From assembly GCF_002738225.1 (NCBI RefSeq), contig NZ_PEBQ01000080.1, positions 1 to 54,092 on the forward strand: a DNA stretch of 54,092 nt, read 5' to 3'. Source of the stretch: Acetobacter pomorum. Its GTDB lineage: Bacteria > Pseudomonadota > Alphaproteobacteria > Acetobacterales > Acetobacteraceae. Every line of letters begins with the position of its first letter. Positions within the stretch are counted from its first letter, which is position 1. The translations under genes and the position numbers were made by a program. Shown here in pieces: positions 45,163 through 54,092 of this stretch. The notes below the pieces were generated by a model. It was not told the DNA's origin. It saw only the letters and a program-made list of their open reading frames with translations, and did no database searches.

Positions 45163-46752
45163 ATGTCTGCTGATACCACCAGCTTCAATCATCCGTCCTT
45201 TGGCCGCATGACGCCAGACCGCGTGATTGTGTTTGACACCACCCTGCGTGATGGAGAGCAATCTCCCGGTTTTTCCATGAACCTAGCAGAAAAGCTCCGC
45301 ATGGCGGAAGCGTTAGCCAATCTGGGCGTGGATGTGATTGAAGCAGGCTTTCCTGTTGCTTCCAAAGGTGATTTCGAATCCGTTAACGAAATTGCCAAAC
45401 ACACCAAGGGGGCCGTTATCTGCGCTCTGGCACGTAGTGGCGGTGCCAAGGATATTGCCGCTGCGGGTGAGGCCCTGGCCCCGGCAGAACGCAAGCGTAT
45501 CCACAACTTTATTTCTACCTCTCCTCTGCACATGAAGTACAAGCTGCGGATGGAGCCGGAAACTGTTCTGGAACTGATTACCTCCGGCAACGCCGCCGCC
45601 CGTAATCTGACAGATGATGTGGAATGGTCTGCCGAAGATGGCTCCCGCACAGAACCGGACTTTCTGTGCCGCTGCGTAGAAGCCGCCATCAAGGCGGGTG
45701 CTACCACCATCAACATTCCTGATACAGTTGGTTACGCCACGCCAGAAGACATGGAAAAAATCTTTTCCATGCTGCGCCAGCGCGTACCAGGGGCTGATCA
45801 GGTCATTTTCTCGGCCCATAACCATAATGATCTGGGGCTGGCTGTTGCCAATACGCTGGCTTCCATTCGCGGTGGTGCGCGGCAGGTAGAATGCACTGTT
45901 AATGGTATTGGTGAACGCGCCGGCAATGCCGCGTTAGAAGAAATTGTTATGGCGCTGCGCACGCGGCATGACCAATATCCCTTCACCACAGGTATTCATA
46001 CAGAAGGGCTGCTAAAGGTTTCCCGCATGCTGGCCACTATCACCAGCTTTGATGTGCAACCCAACAAAGCCATTGTGGGCCGTAATGCCTTTGCGCATGA
46101 AAGCGGCATTCATCAGGATGGCGTGCTGAAAAACGCAGCCACTTATGAAATCATGACCCCCGAAAGCGTGGGCTGGACACGTTCCTCCCTCGTGATGGGC
46201 AAGCATTCCGGGCGTGCTGCTTTCCGCGACAAGTTGAAAGTGCTGGGGTATGAAGGCATGGATGACACCCGCCTGAACGAAGCCTTTGCCCGCTTTAAGG
46301 ATCTGGCAGACCGCAAAAAGGTTGTTTACGATGATGACATTATTGCGCTGGTAGATGATGAAGCCCGTGATCATGACCGCATCCGCTTTGGTGGCCTGAG
46401 CCTGAAATCTATTTCTGGCCAGCCTTCTGAAGTTGATCTGGAACTGAGCGTGGATGGCAAAGCCATTGAAGCCAAAGCCACGGGAAATGGCCCGGTGGAT
46501 GCCGCCTTTAATGCGCTGCGCAAGGCTTTTCCGCATGAAGCACGTCTGGCCCTGTTCTCTGTTGGTGCTGTTACAGAAGGCACGGATGCGCAGGCCCGTA
46601 CAACCGTGCGGCTGGAGGAAGCAGGCAAGCTGGTAGATGGTCAGGGTGCAGATGCAGATACAGTTGTTTCTGCCGTGCGCGCCTATGTGCATGCCCTGAA
46701 CAAACTGCTGGTAAAACGTGCACGGACCGAACCAGAAGCCCTGACCGCCTGA
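45163..46752 (+). CDS. leuA: 2-Isopropylmalate synthase
   Basis: A 529-residue enzyme for the first committed step of leucine synthesis, condensing acetyl-CoA with 2-ketoisovalerate. The TIM barrel opens with [16 protein letters not shown], contains the metal-binding [13 protein letters not shown] and [15 protein letters not shown], then [18 protein letters not shown]. The C-terminal third is the LeuA regulatory domain, ending near NKLL, where leucine binds for feedback inhibition. ATG 45163 has AGGA eight bases upstream; the in-frame extension to 45109 lacks a ribosome site. A leucine-rich leader ORF lies upstream, suggesting control by attenuation as well. Confidence 0.96.
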   Translation: MSADTTSFNHPSFGRMTPDRVIVFDTTLRDGEQSPGFSMNLAEKLRMAEALANLGVDVIEAGFPVASKGDFESVNEIAKHTKGAVICALARSGGAKDIAAAGEALAPAERKRIHNFISTSPLHMKYKLRMEPETVLELITSGNAAARNLTDDVEWSAEDGSRTEPDFLCRCVEAAIKAGATTINIPDTVGYATPEDMEKIFSMLRQRVPGADQVIFSAHNHNDLGLAVANTLASIRGGARQVECTVNGIGERAGNAALEEIVMALRTRHDQYPFTTGIHTEGLLKVSRMLATITSFDVQPNKAIVGRNAFAHESGIHQDGVLKNAATYEIMTPESVGWTRSSLVMGKHSGRAAFRDKLKVLGYEGMDDTRLNEAFARFKDLADRKKVVYDDDIIALVDDEARDHDRIRFGGLSLKSISGQPSEVDLELSVDGKAIEAKATGNGPVDAAFNALRKAFPHEARLALFSVGAVTEGTDAQARTTVRLEEAGKLVDGQGADADTVVSAVRAYVHALNKLLVKRARTEPEALTA

Positions 46753-46799
46753 AAAAACTTTTCAGGCCCTTCTGCAAAACCGGGCAGACAGACCTTACC

Positions 46800-46815
46800 T
46801 TGACATTATATGTCA
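46800..46815 (+). promoter_or_regulatory. Palindrome with a TTGACA hexamer upstream of mreB
   Basis: TGACAT-TAT-ATGTCA (46801-46815) is a perfect inverted repeat and overlaps TTGACA (46800-46805), a consensus -35 box. It lies about 140 bp before mreB. I could not find a good -10 box at the right distance, so promoter function is tentative. Confidence 0.35.
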
Positions 46816-46859
46816 GTTTCTTAACGGAAGGTCTTGTCTGCCTCGTTACGCATCGGTAA

Positions 46860-48002
<1,143 letters not shown>

Positions 48003-48097
48003 ACCAAGGCTCCAGCTTTCTGGCTGTAACCCGGCACCAGATTGCAAACGGGCATGCCTTTCGCTTTCCTTCCCTCAGATAGGGGTTCCCGGCTTTC

Positions 48098-49012
48098 ATG
48101 ATCCCGGTTTCCATCCAGGTAAGACAAGCTCTTGGCAAACTGGTTCTGCCGGTTTTGCTGCTGTTGTCTGTCGGGATTATTATTGCTGGTCAGGCAGACA
48201 GAAAGCTGGCTGATACTGCGCGCATGTATGTGGCAGATGCGCTGGCCCCTTTATGGGGGTTAATTGCCCATAGTCAGACAGATATCAGCCACCTTGTACA
48301 GGGTGTCAAAGATGCACGGCATCTGGCGGAAGAAAACGCCAAACTCCAGACCGAAAACGCTAAATTGCGCCGGTGGTATGATGTTGCTGTCTCCCTCGCG
48401 CGGGAAAATGATAGCCTCAAAACAGAACTACACTGGGTGCCAGAACCTACCCCCGCTTTTGTAACCGGCCGGGTGGTAGCAGATAGTGGCGGCATGTATG
48501 CACGCGCCGTTTTGCTTGTGGCTGGCACCACCAGTGGCGTGCATGTTGGCAATGTGGCATTGGCCACAAATGGTCTGGCTGGGCGCGTAACAGAGGTTGG
48601 CCCGCATGCTGCGCGCGTGTTGCTCATAACAGATATAGCCAGCCGCCTGCCTATTGAGCTGGAATCCAGCCATGCCACGGCCATAATGGCGGGCGACAAT
48701 TCCCCTATGCCAAGGCTGATGTATTACCCGCAGGATTCCCGCCCCATTGAAGGGGAGCGTGTTGTTACCAGTGATCAAGCTGGCGCCTTCCCCATGGGGC
48801 TGCCTATTGGCACAGTGCATTATCTGCATCCCGGCCAGCCGGTGGTGCAGCCTTTTGTGCAACTGGACAAACTCACCATGCTGCGCGTGTTCGATTTTGG
48901 ACAATCTGAAATTGAACCGCCTGAAGCACCCGGCCATGTACCCCTTACGCGGCCACATCGCCCATTGGCATTGCCATTCAAGACACTTCTGGGACAAGGG
49001 CAGGAAGGGTAA
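48098..49012 (+). CDS. mreC: MreC, rod shape-determining protein
   Basis: A 304-residue bitopic protein: one transmembrane helix (about 13-32), a coiled coil (about 70-108, rich in EENAKLQTENAKLRR) and a periplasmic beta-barrel domain with GRVVADSGGMYARAVLLVAGTTSGVHVGNVALATNGLAGRVTEVG. It links MreB and PBP2 in the elongasome. The C-terminal 30 residues are Pro-rich and variable. It lies 95 bp after mreB and six bp before mreD. Confidence 0.95.
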   Translation: MIPVSIQVRQALGKLVLPVLLLLSVGIIIAGQADRKLADTARMYVADALAPLWGLIAHSQTDISHLVQGVKDARHLAEENAKLQTENAKLRRWYDVAVSLARENDSLKTELHWVPEPTPAFVTGRVVADSGGMYARAVLLVAGTTSGVHVGNVALATNGLAGRVTEVGPHAARVLLITDIASRLPIELESSHATAIMAGDNSPMPRLMYYPQDSRPIEGERVVTSDQAGAFPMGLPIGTVHYLHPGQPVVQPFVQLDKLTMLRVFDFGQSEIEPPEAPGHVPLTRPHRPLALPFKTLLGQGQEG

Positions 49013-49017
49013 ACCTG

Positions 49018-49581
49018 ATGTCCGAGCCCTCGCCCCCCTCATGGGACCCAGACCTTGAACCACGTCTGACCTTTGGCCAGAAGCTTGACCGTACAGCGCG
49101 GCACCTGCTGCCATCTGCATTTATTGTTCTGGTTATTATCTTTTTTTCGGCCCCGCTGGCCATTCCCGGTTCTGCCGAACTGCTTTCCGCCATTGTTATC
49201 GGGTCTGTTTTCTTCTGGTCTGTCTGGCGGCCTACCGGCATGCCTGCATTGGCGCCATTTGTGCTTGGCCTGTTTATGGATCTGGTTGGTTTTACACCTT
49301 TGGGGGTCAGCTCTTTTATTCTCCTTTTGGTGTACGGCATCAGTTCCTATGCCCGCTTTGGGCTCATGCGCATGAATTTTTTAGTGGTATGGTTTCTGTA
49401 TGGTCTGATAGGTGGAGCAGCTTCTTTTCTGCAATGGGCACTGGCCTGCCTGTTCCGGCTGCATGGTCTTGATCCAGCGCCAGCTTTGTTTGAAGCGCTG
49501 CTGTGCATAGGGGTTTATCCGTTGCTTTCCGCCACTTTTTCATGGTTCCTGCATATTCTGGATGAAAAGGAATCCGCATGA
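49018..49581 (+). CDS. mreD: MreD, rod shape-determining membrane protein
   Basis: A 187-residue integral membrane protein with about five helices. It is recognised by size, position between mreC and mrdA, and the GLFMDLVGFTPLGVSSFILLLVYGI segment, the most conserved stretch of MreD. The N-terminal 30 residues are hydrophilic and probably cytoplasmic. GGAAGGG precedes the ATG. The protein helps assemble the MreC-RodA-PBP2 complex. Confidence 0.93.
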   Translation: MSEPSPPSWDPDLEPRLTFGQKLDRTARHLLPSAFIVLVIIFFSAPLAIPGSAELLSAIVIGSVFFWSVWRPTGMPALAPFVLGLFMDLVGFTPLGVSSFILLLVYGISSYARFGLMRMNFLVVWFLYGLIGGAASFLQWALACLFRLHGLDPAPALFEALLCIGVYPLLSATFSWFLHILDEKESA

Positions 49582-49600
49582 ACAGGCATGAAAGCGTCTT

Positions 49601-51526
49601 ATGTGGCTGAAGCGGCGCAAGAAGGAAAACAGGCGTTTTCTACCTGTTCGTGAACAGAAAGATCCCGCACGCGGTGTTTTTACACGCCGGGCACTGCTGT
49701 TTATGGCCGTGCAGACAGTGACCTTGGGGGAACTTGCACGCCGCCTGTATAAAATCCAGATAGAAGATGGTGACCATTACGCACGCATGGCGGCCAAAAA
49801 CCGTATCAGCAAGCGCCTTCTTGCCCCACCCCGTGGCCGTATTGTGGACCGCTACGGCGTAGCCCTTGCCAATAACAAGGAAAACTGGCGCGCCCTTTTG
49901 ATGCCAGAAGAAACCACGGATGTTACGGGCACGATTGAACGGTTTTCCAGCATTATTCCGCTAGATGACCGCGACCGCACACGCATTGCACGTGAAATGC
50001 GGCATCAGCGGCGTTTTGTACCGGTTATGCTGCGTGATTTCCTTTCATGGGATGAAATGGCACGCATTGAACTCAATGCGCCCTCGCTCCCCGGTGTGCT
50101 GATTGATGTGGGCACACGCCGCGTTTATCCGGAAGGGGAACTGCTGGCCCATATTATCGGCTATGTTGCCCCGCCCAATGAAAAAGATGTGGCCCGCTCT
50201 GCATTACTGGCCCTGCCGGGCATGCGTGTTGGCCGTGCGGGGATTGAACAGAGTCAGGATGAAAATCTGCGTGGTACGGCCGGATCTGTAGAAATGGAGG
50301 TCAACGCCGTAGGGCGTGTGATGTCTGAACTCAACCGTGAAGAAGGTGTTCCGGGCGAAGAAATCAGCCTGACAATAGATCGTGCACTCCAACAAAAAGT
50401 GCTGAACGCTATTGGAGATCAGACCGCCTCTGCCGTGGTGATGGATTGCCAGAATGGCGAGGTGCTCGCCATGGTCAGCACACCTTCGTTTGATCCATCG
50501 CTATTTGATAGCGGTGTCAGCCACGCGCAATGGATTGAATGGACAAACAACCAGCGCACCCCCCTTATTAACAAGGCTGTTGCCGGTGTGTACCCACCCG
50601 GTTCCACGTTCAAACCCGCTGTGGCAATGGCTGCGTTGGAATCCGGCCTTGTTTCTCCAACGGATCGCTTTTTCTGCCCTGGTCACTTGGATGTAGGCGG
50701 CACACGCTTTCACTGTTGGTCTCGCTGGGGGCATGGATCTGTTGATCTACACTTGGCACTGAAATATTCTTGCGATGTTTATTTCTACGAAGTTGCCCGC
50801 CGTATTGGCATGGAACGCATTGCAGCCACAGCCCATAAGTTTGGCCTTGGCACACAGTTGGATATTGAGCTGCCCCATACCCGTACGGGGCTTATCCCCA
50901 CCCCGGCATGGCGGCAGGCGCATCATCACCACTGGAATGGCGGAGATACCATTGTAAGCGGTATTGGGCAGGGGTTTGTACAGGTTACACCCTTGCAACT
51001 GGCCACCTATACAGCCCGCATTGCCTCTGGGCGCGCTGTGCAACCGCATCTTGTGCGGGCCATTAACGGGGAAATCGGCAATCAGGTACAGCCAGACCAC
51101 TGGCCTACCCTTGATATGCCAGAAAAATACCTGGCTGCCCTCCGTTCCGGCATGTTTGCCGTAATTAACGAACCCCACGGAACAGCCCCCAAAGCACGGC
51201 TGGATCTGCCCGGTATCACCATGGCTGGCAAAACAGGCTCAGCACAGGTGCGCCGTGTTTCTCGCGCACTGCGTGAAAGTGGGCATTTCAACTCCGCCAA
51301 TCTGCCGTGGGAATATAGGCCGCATGCCTTGTTTATCTGCTTCGCGCCCTATGATTCCCCACGTTATGCCGTATCTGTTGTGATTGAACATGGCAACGCA
51401 GGCGCAGATGCCGCAGCCCCGCTTGCCCGCACCATCATGCGTGATACTTTGCTGCGTGACCCGGTAACACACACCACGCCGCCAGAAAGTGTGGCAGATG
51501 CCGGCAACATGTTGACCAACCCATGA
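49601..51526 (+). CDS. mrdA: Penicillin-binding protein 2 (elongation transpeptidase)
   Basis: A 641-residue class B PBP that cross-links peptidoglycan during elongation. One N-terminal transmembrane helix (about 27-45) is followed by the pedestal domain (RGRIVDRYGVALANN) and the transpeptidase with STFK (Ser about 335), SCD (about 390, the PBP2 form of SxN) and KTG (about 544). The ATG at 49601 lacks a strong ribosome site. The stop overlaps rodA by four bases, coupling the transpeptidase with its glycosyltransferase partner. Confidence 0.96.
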   Translation: MWLKRRKKENRRFLPVREQKDPARGVFTRRALLFMAVQTVTLGELARRLYKIQIEDGDHYARMAAKNRISKRLLAPPRGRIVDRYGVALANNKENWRALLMPEETTDVTGTIERFSSIIPLDDRDRTRIAREMRHQRRFVPVMLRDFLSWDEMARIELNAPSLPGVLIDVGTRRVYPEGELLAHIIGYVAPPNEKDVARSALLALPGMRVGRAGIEQSQDENLRGTAGSVEMEVNAVGRVMSELNREEGVPGEEISLTIDRALQQKVLNAIGDQTASAVVMDCQNGEVLAMVSTPSFDPSLFDSGVSHAQWIEWTNNQRTPLINKAVAGVYPPGSTFKPAVAMAALESGLVSPTDRFFCPGHLDVGGTRFHCWSRWGHGSVDLHLALKYSCDVYFYEVARRIGMERIAATAHKFGLGTQLDIELPHTRTGLIPTPAWRQAHHHHWNGGDTIVSGIGQGFVQVTPLQLATYTARIASGRAVQPHLVRAINGEIGNQVQPDHWPTLDMPEKYLAALRSGMFAVINEPHGTAPKARLDLPGITMAGKTGSAQVRRVSRALRESGHFNSANLPWEYRPHALFICFAPYDSPRYAVSVVIEHGNAGADAAAPLARTIMRDTLLRDPVTHTTPPESVADAGNMLTNP

Positions 51527-52692
51527 AGTTTCATAAACGGCTGCTCAGGGCAGAACCCAGCTTTCGCCTTATGTCCAAGCTCTGGCGTATCAGCTGGCTT
51601 TATATCCTGCTGATCTGCACGTTGGCAGGCGTTGGATATATCACACTCTATTCTGCGGGGGGCGGAACACCTTACCCATTTGCGGCCCCACAAGCGGCCA
51701 GATTTGCCGTGGGGCTAGTGATGATGATTACCATCGCCATGCTGCCCCCACGCATGCTGATGCACGCCGCAGCCCCCATGTATGTGCTCTCACTTATCCT
51801 GCTGGTTGCCGTGTTGCGCATGGGGCATGTAGGCAAAGGGGCAGAACGCTGGCTAATTATTGGGGGATTGCAGGTTCAGCCCTCGGAATTTGCTAAAATT
51901 GCGCTGGTTCTGGCGCTTTCAGCGTGGTTTTCACGCATAAGCTATGCGCGTATGGGCAACCCTTTGTGGTTAATACCTCCAGCCCTTATCGTGCTTGTAC
52001 CTGTTGGCCTTGTGCTAAAAGAGCCTAACCTTGGCACAGCTGTTATTATTGGAGGTATTGGCGCATCACTGTTTTTTGCAGCCGGAATGCGCCTTTGGCA
52101 AATTGTGCTGCTTTTGCTCCCTGTGCCATCGCTTATCAAATTTGCCTATAACCATCTGCATGATTACCAGCGTGCGCGCATCACTACCTTTCTGCATCCA
52201 GAAAATGATCCCTTGGGGGCGGGTTACAATATTATCCAGTCTAAAATTGCACTGGGTTCTGGCGGCATGTGGGGACAGGGTTATCTGCACGGATCACAAG
52301 GGCAATTGAACTTTCTGCCTGAAAAGCAGACAGACTTCATTTTCACAATGATTGCCGAAGAATGGGGGTTTGTTGGCGCAGCTGCTGTTATTGGGTTGCT
52401 GCTCACAATCATTCTGGGCGGCATGATCATGGCTATTCGCTGCCGCAACCGCTTTGGGCGCCTTATCGCCCTTGGCATCAGCATGAATTTCTTTTTCTAC
52501 TGTCTGGTCAATCTGTCCATGGTGATGGGCGCTATCCCCGTCGGCGGCGTGCCCTTGCCTCTAGTTTCTTATGGTGGCTCTGCCATGCTGAACGTCATGC
52601 TGGGGTTTGGGCTGCTGCTTTCAACATGGGTTCATCGTGATTCTGTTGAAGATGAAGAAGAGGATGACGACAATAAAGACGTTATTTCATAA
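51523..52692 (+). CDS. rodA: RodA, SEDS peptidoglycan glycosyltransferase
   Basis: A 389-residue SEDS protein with ten transmembrane helices that polymerises lipid II for lateral wall synthesis with PBP2. Visible marks are WLIIGGLQVQPSEFAKIALVLALSAWFS, LVLKEPNLGTAVII, NDPLGAGYNIIQSKIALGSGGMWGQGYLHGSQGQLNFLPEKQTDFIFTMIAEEWGF and GGVPLPLVSYGGSAML. The W-G-K/R-Q-E/D segments contain the catalytic Asp region of the family. The tail is acidic (EDEEEDDDN). It is the last gene of the cluster, ahead of a terminator. Confidence 0.96.
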   Translation: MKFHKRLLRAEPSFRLMSKLWRISWLYILLICTLAGVGYITLYSAGGGTPYPFAAPQAARFAVGLVMMITIAMLPPRMLMHAAAPMYVLSLILLVAVLRMGHVGKGAERWLIIGGLQVQPSEFAKIALVLALSAWFSRISYARMGNPLWLIPPALIVLVPVGLVLKEPNLGTAVIIGGIGASLFFAAGMRLWQIVLLLLPVPSLIKFAYNHLHDYQRARITTFLHPENDPLGAGYNIIQSKIALGSGGMWGQGYLHGSQGQLNFLPEKQTDFIFTMIAEEWGFVGAAAVIGLLLTIILGGMIMAIRCRNRFGRLIALGISMNFFFYCLVNLSMVMGAIPVGGVPLPLVSYGGSAMLNVMLGFGLLLSTWVHRDSVEDEEEDDDNKDVIS

Positions 52693-52711
52693 GCTTATTG
52701 CCATACTTTAT

Positions 52712-52748
52712 AAAAAAGGCCGCTCTATTTATAAGAGCGGCCTTTTTT
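52712..52748. terminator. Bidirectional terminator after rodA
   Basis: A perfect 15-bp stem (52712-52726 with 52734-52748), with six A/T pairs at the base and GGCCGCTCT above, encloses a seven-base loop. The convergent TPR gene ends 20 bp away, so it serves both. Confidence 0.93.
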
Positions 52749-52767
52749 ATAATTTTTGTCGTTTGAT

Positions 52768-53997
52768 TTACTTGGTCGCTTTTGGTTGTGTCAGATGCAA
52801 AATCCAGAGCTGCGCAATATCCCGCGCGCCATTATCGCCTTCAACACTCCGTAGTGCCGCCAGTGCCTGATCCTTGTGCCCGGCCTGAAGTTCCGCCAGC
52901 CCCAAATGCAAGCGCGCAATATTCACATCACTCACACCCTTACTGATGGCCTGCTGCATAAGGGGCAAACCTTTATCAGCCTGCCCGAATGTAACGTAAT
53001 TATACCCAACAGTTAGCAAGTCATTCCCATTACTGGCAGAAGCTGCAGCCTGTTCATCTGCGGCAATGGAAGCCTTTTTAGAGGCCACAGATTTTTCAAC
53101 CATGGCCTTCAGGCGTGCCTGACGGGTAGCTTCAGCTCCCTGCCCCAGAATACCAGCCTGATACCCCTGGTTCATCAGGTCCAGTGCCAACTGCGGCGTA
53201 TTCTGCTGCATGGCAATTTCCGTCATGTCCATAAAATCATGGGAGGTGGAAACATCGCCTACAGCCAGACGGATCCGATAAACATCCAGCTGCAAGGATG
53301 TTGGAATTTTAGGGTTTGCAACCAGTTCATGCAGCAATAACGCCCAATATTCTTTTTTGGGATAGTAGGTTGCCAGCAAAACATACGCATGTGTTGTTGT
53401 TGCAGAATCCTTTAGTGCCGTCGCACTTGCTGCAAGCATTTGCAGTTCAGATTCTGTTGGTGTCTTACCTGCCTTTATGCTGGCATCTGCCTGCTGTTTC
53501 ACCACCTTGATGGTATTGGGGTAATCCTTCTGAAGATAATAGGATTGCGCCAGCAATGTTTCCATCTGCGGGTTAGGGCCAGCCGCTTTCAGATAACGCT
53601 GAATGTTGGTAATGGCTGTGGGATAATCTTTGGCCCCATATGCCATGGTTGCCTCAGACATCAGCATCTGGTTTTTCATGGCTTGAGGCGTGCGGGGGGA
53701 GGCAATCAGCTTATCGTAAGCCCCGGTTGCGGCAGAAAGGTTACCCGCTTGTGTGGCAACGGCTGCACGCATTTGCGTAATGGTATATTCTTCGTAATCT
53801 GTTTTGCCTTTTACGGCATCTGCGGCATTTACCGCATCCATCGCCTTGGCATAATTATGCGCGGCCAAAGCAGATTGCGCTGCTTCCAGCTGTGTTCCAA
53901 CCTGTTGCCCCAGCTCATCTGCCGCATGTGCGATTGGCTGCATAACAACCCAAGCCGTTGTTGCACAGAAAAGGGTACGTAAAATACGAGAAGCCAT
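52768..53997 (-). CDS. Exported TPR-like repeat protein
   Basis: A 409-residue protein with a signal peptide ending in IAHA (about 25). The mature part is almost all helical, Ala-rich and built of TPR-like pairs, e.g. AAQSALAAHNYAKAMDAVNAADA, YGAKDYPTAITNIQRYLKAAG, TVGYNYVTFGQADKGLPLMQQAI and LHLGLAELQAGHKDQALAALRSV. It probably acts as a periplasmic scaffold. It lies just downstream of the end of an exbD gene on the same strand (11 bp after its stop), so it may belong to a TonB-ExbB-ExbD operon and help that system. GAGGA precedes the ATG. Confidence 0.82.
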   Translation of the reverse strand: MASRILRTLFCATTAWVVMQPIAHAADELGQQVGTQLEAAQSALAAHNYAKAMDAVNAADAVKGKTDYEEYTITQMRAAVATQAGNLSAATGAYDKLIASPRTPQAMKNQMLMSEATMAYGAKDYPTAITNIQRYLKAAGPNPQMETLLAQSYYLQKDYPNTIKVVKQQADASIKAGKTPTESELQMLAASATALKDSATTTHAYVLLATYYPKKEYWALLLHELVANPKIPTSLQLDVYRIRLAVGDVSTSHDFMDMTEIAMQQNTPQLALDLMNQGYQAGILGQGAEATRQARLKAMVEKSVASKKASIAADEQAAASASNGNDLLTVGYNYVTFGQADKGLPLMQQAISKGVSDVNIARLHLGLAELQAGHKDQALAALRSVEGDNGARDIAQLWILHLTQPKATK

Positions 53998-54008
53998 TCT
54001 TCAAATCC

Positions 54009-54092
54009 TCATTTCCCGTCAGCGAACTGTTCCTGTCCGACGATCCCGATTTTTGTGACGCCGAGGCGCTGTGCATCGGCCATGACATGGAT
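54009..54092 (-). CDS. exbD: ExbD/TolR family protein, C-terminal end (partial)
   Basis: Only the last 27 codons lie in the window, running off the right edge. The translation IHVMADAQRLGVTKIGIVGQEQFADGK matches the C-terminal pattern of ExbD (last strand and helix: VxxxAQxAGxxKIGxV). ExbD with ExbB forms the proton-driven motor that energises TonB for iron-siderophore uptake. The TPR gene starts 11 bp beyond its stop. Confidence 0.75.
   Translation of the reverse strand: MHVMADAQRLGVTKIGIVGQEQFADGK

Overview
The window reads as a chromosomal segment of an acetic acid bacterium (Acetobacteraceae, Alphaproteobacteria). The strongest evidence is the adjacent adhA-adhB pair for the membrane-bound PQQ-dependent alcohol dehydrogenase, together with a cyoABCD quinol oxidase operon. 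From memory, the AdhB protein looks very close to that of Acetobacter pasteurianus; this was not searched. Base composition and coding style are uniform, and I saw no insertion sequence, prophage, CRISPR array or plasmid function.

Layout: 1-1300 holds tRNA-Gly (minus), tRNA-Trp, secE and nusG, closed by a strong terminator. 1391-9213 holds malic enzyme, an S9 peptidase, a DedA protein with an overlapping SDR, and a SUV3-like helicase with an N-terminal helix-turn-helix. 9532-13257 holds ferredoxin-NADP reductase, glutathione reductase and a dihydroorotase-like amidohydrolase. 13354-18089 holds genes for nucleotide-sugar and lipid-linked glycan initiation (4,6-dehydratase, aminotransferase, polyprenyl-phosphate sugar-phosphate transferase). 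18099-23897 holds an exported protein, a MarR regulator, an M17 aminopeptidase, a second SUV3-like helicase and 7Fe ferredoxin. 24144-28006 is cyoDCBA on the minus strand. 28620-30139 holds a BI-1 protein and a degenerate 2H phosphoesterase-like protein. 30357-34056 is adhAB. 34185-43803 holds a UDG-like protein, glycerate kinase, a FUSC transporter, apt, a hybrid histidine kinase, a Bcr/CflA transporter and a VTT protein. 43788-46752 holds heme A synthase and leuA, with a leucine-rich leader peptide ORF ahead of leuA. 46956-52692 is the cell-shape cluster mreBCD-mrdA-rodA. The right edge holds an exported TPR protein preceded by the C-terminus of exbD.

Functionally, AdhAB oxidises ethanol in the periplasm and passes electrons to ubiquinone, and CyoABCD reoxidises the ubiquinol. 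CtaA could supply heme A, which fits the a-type quinol oxidases reported from Acetobacter. The mre/mrd genes form the elongasome.

The most interesting points are the unannotated leu leader peptide (44916-45035), the two divergent SUV3-type helicases, the 2H-family protein without its HxT motifs, the Q-for-H change in the dihydroorotase metal motif, and a perfect 14-bp inverted repeat at 38501-38545. I did not find a clearly new multi-gene system.
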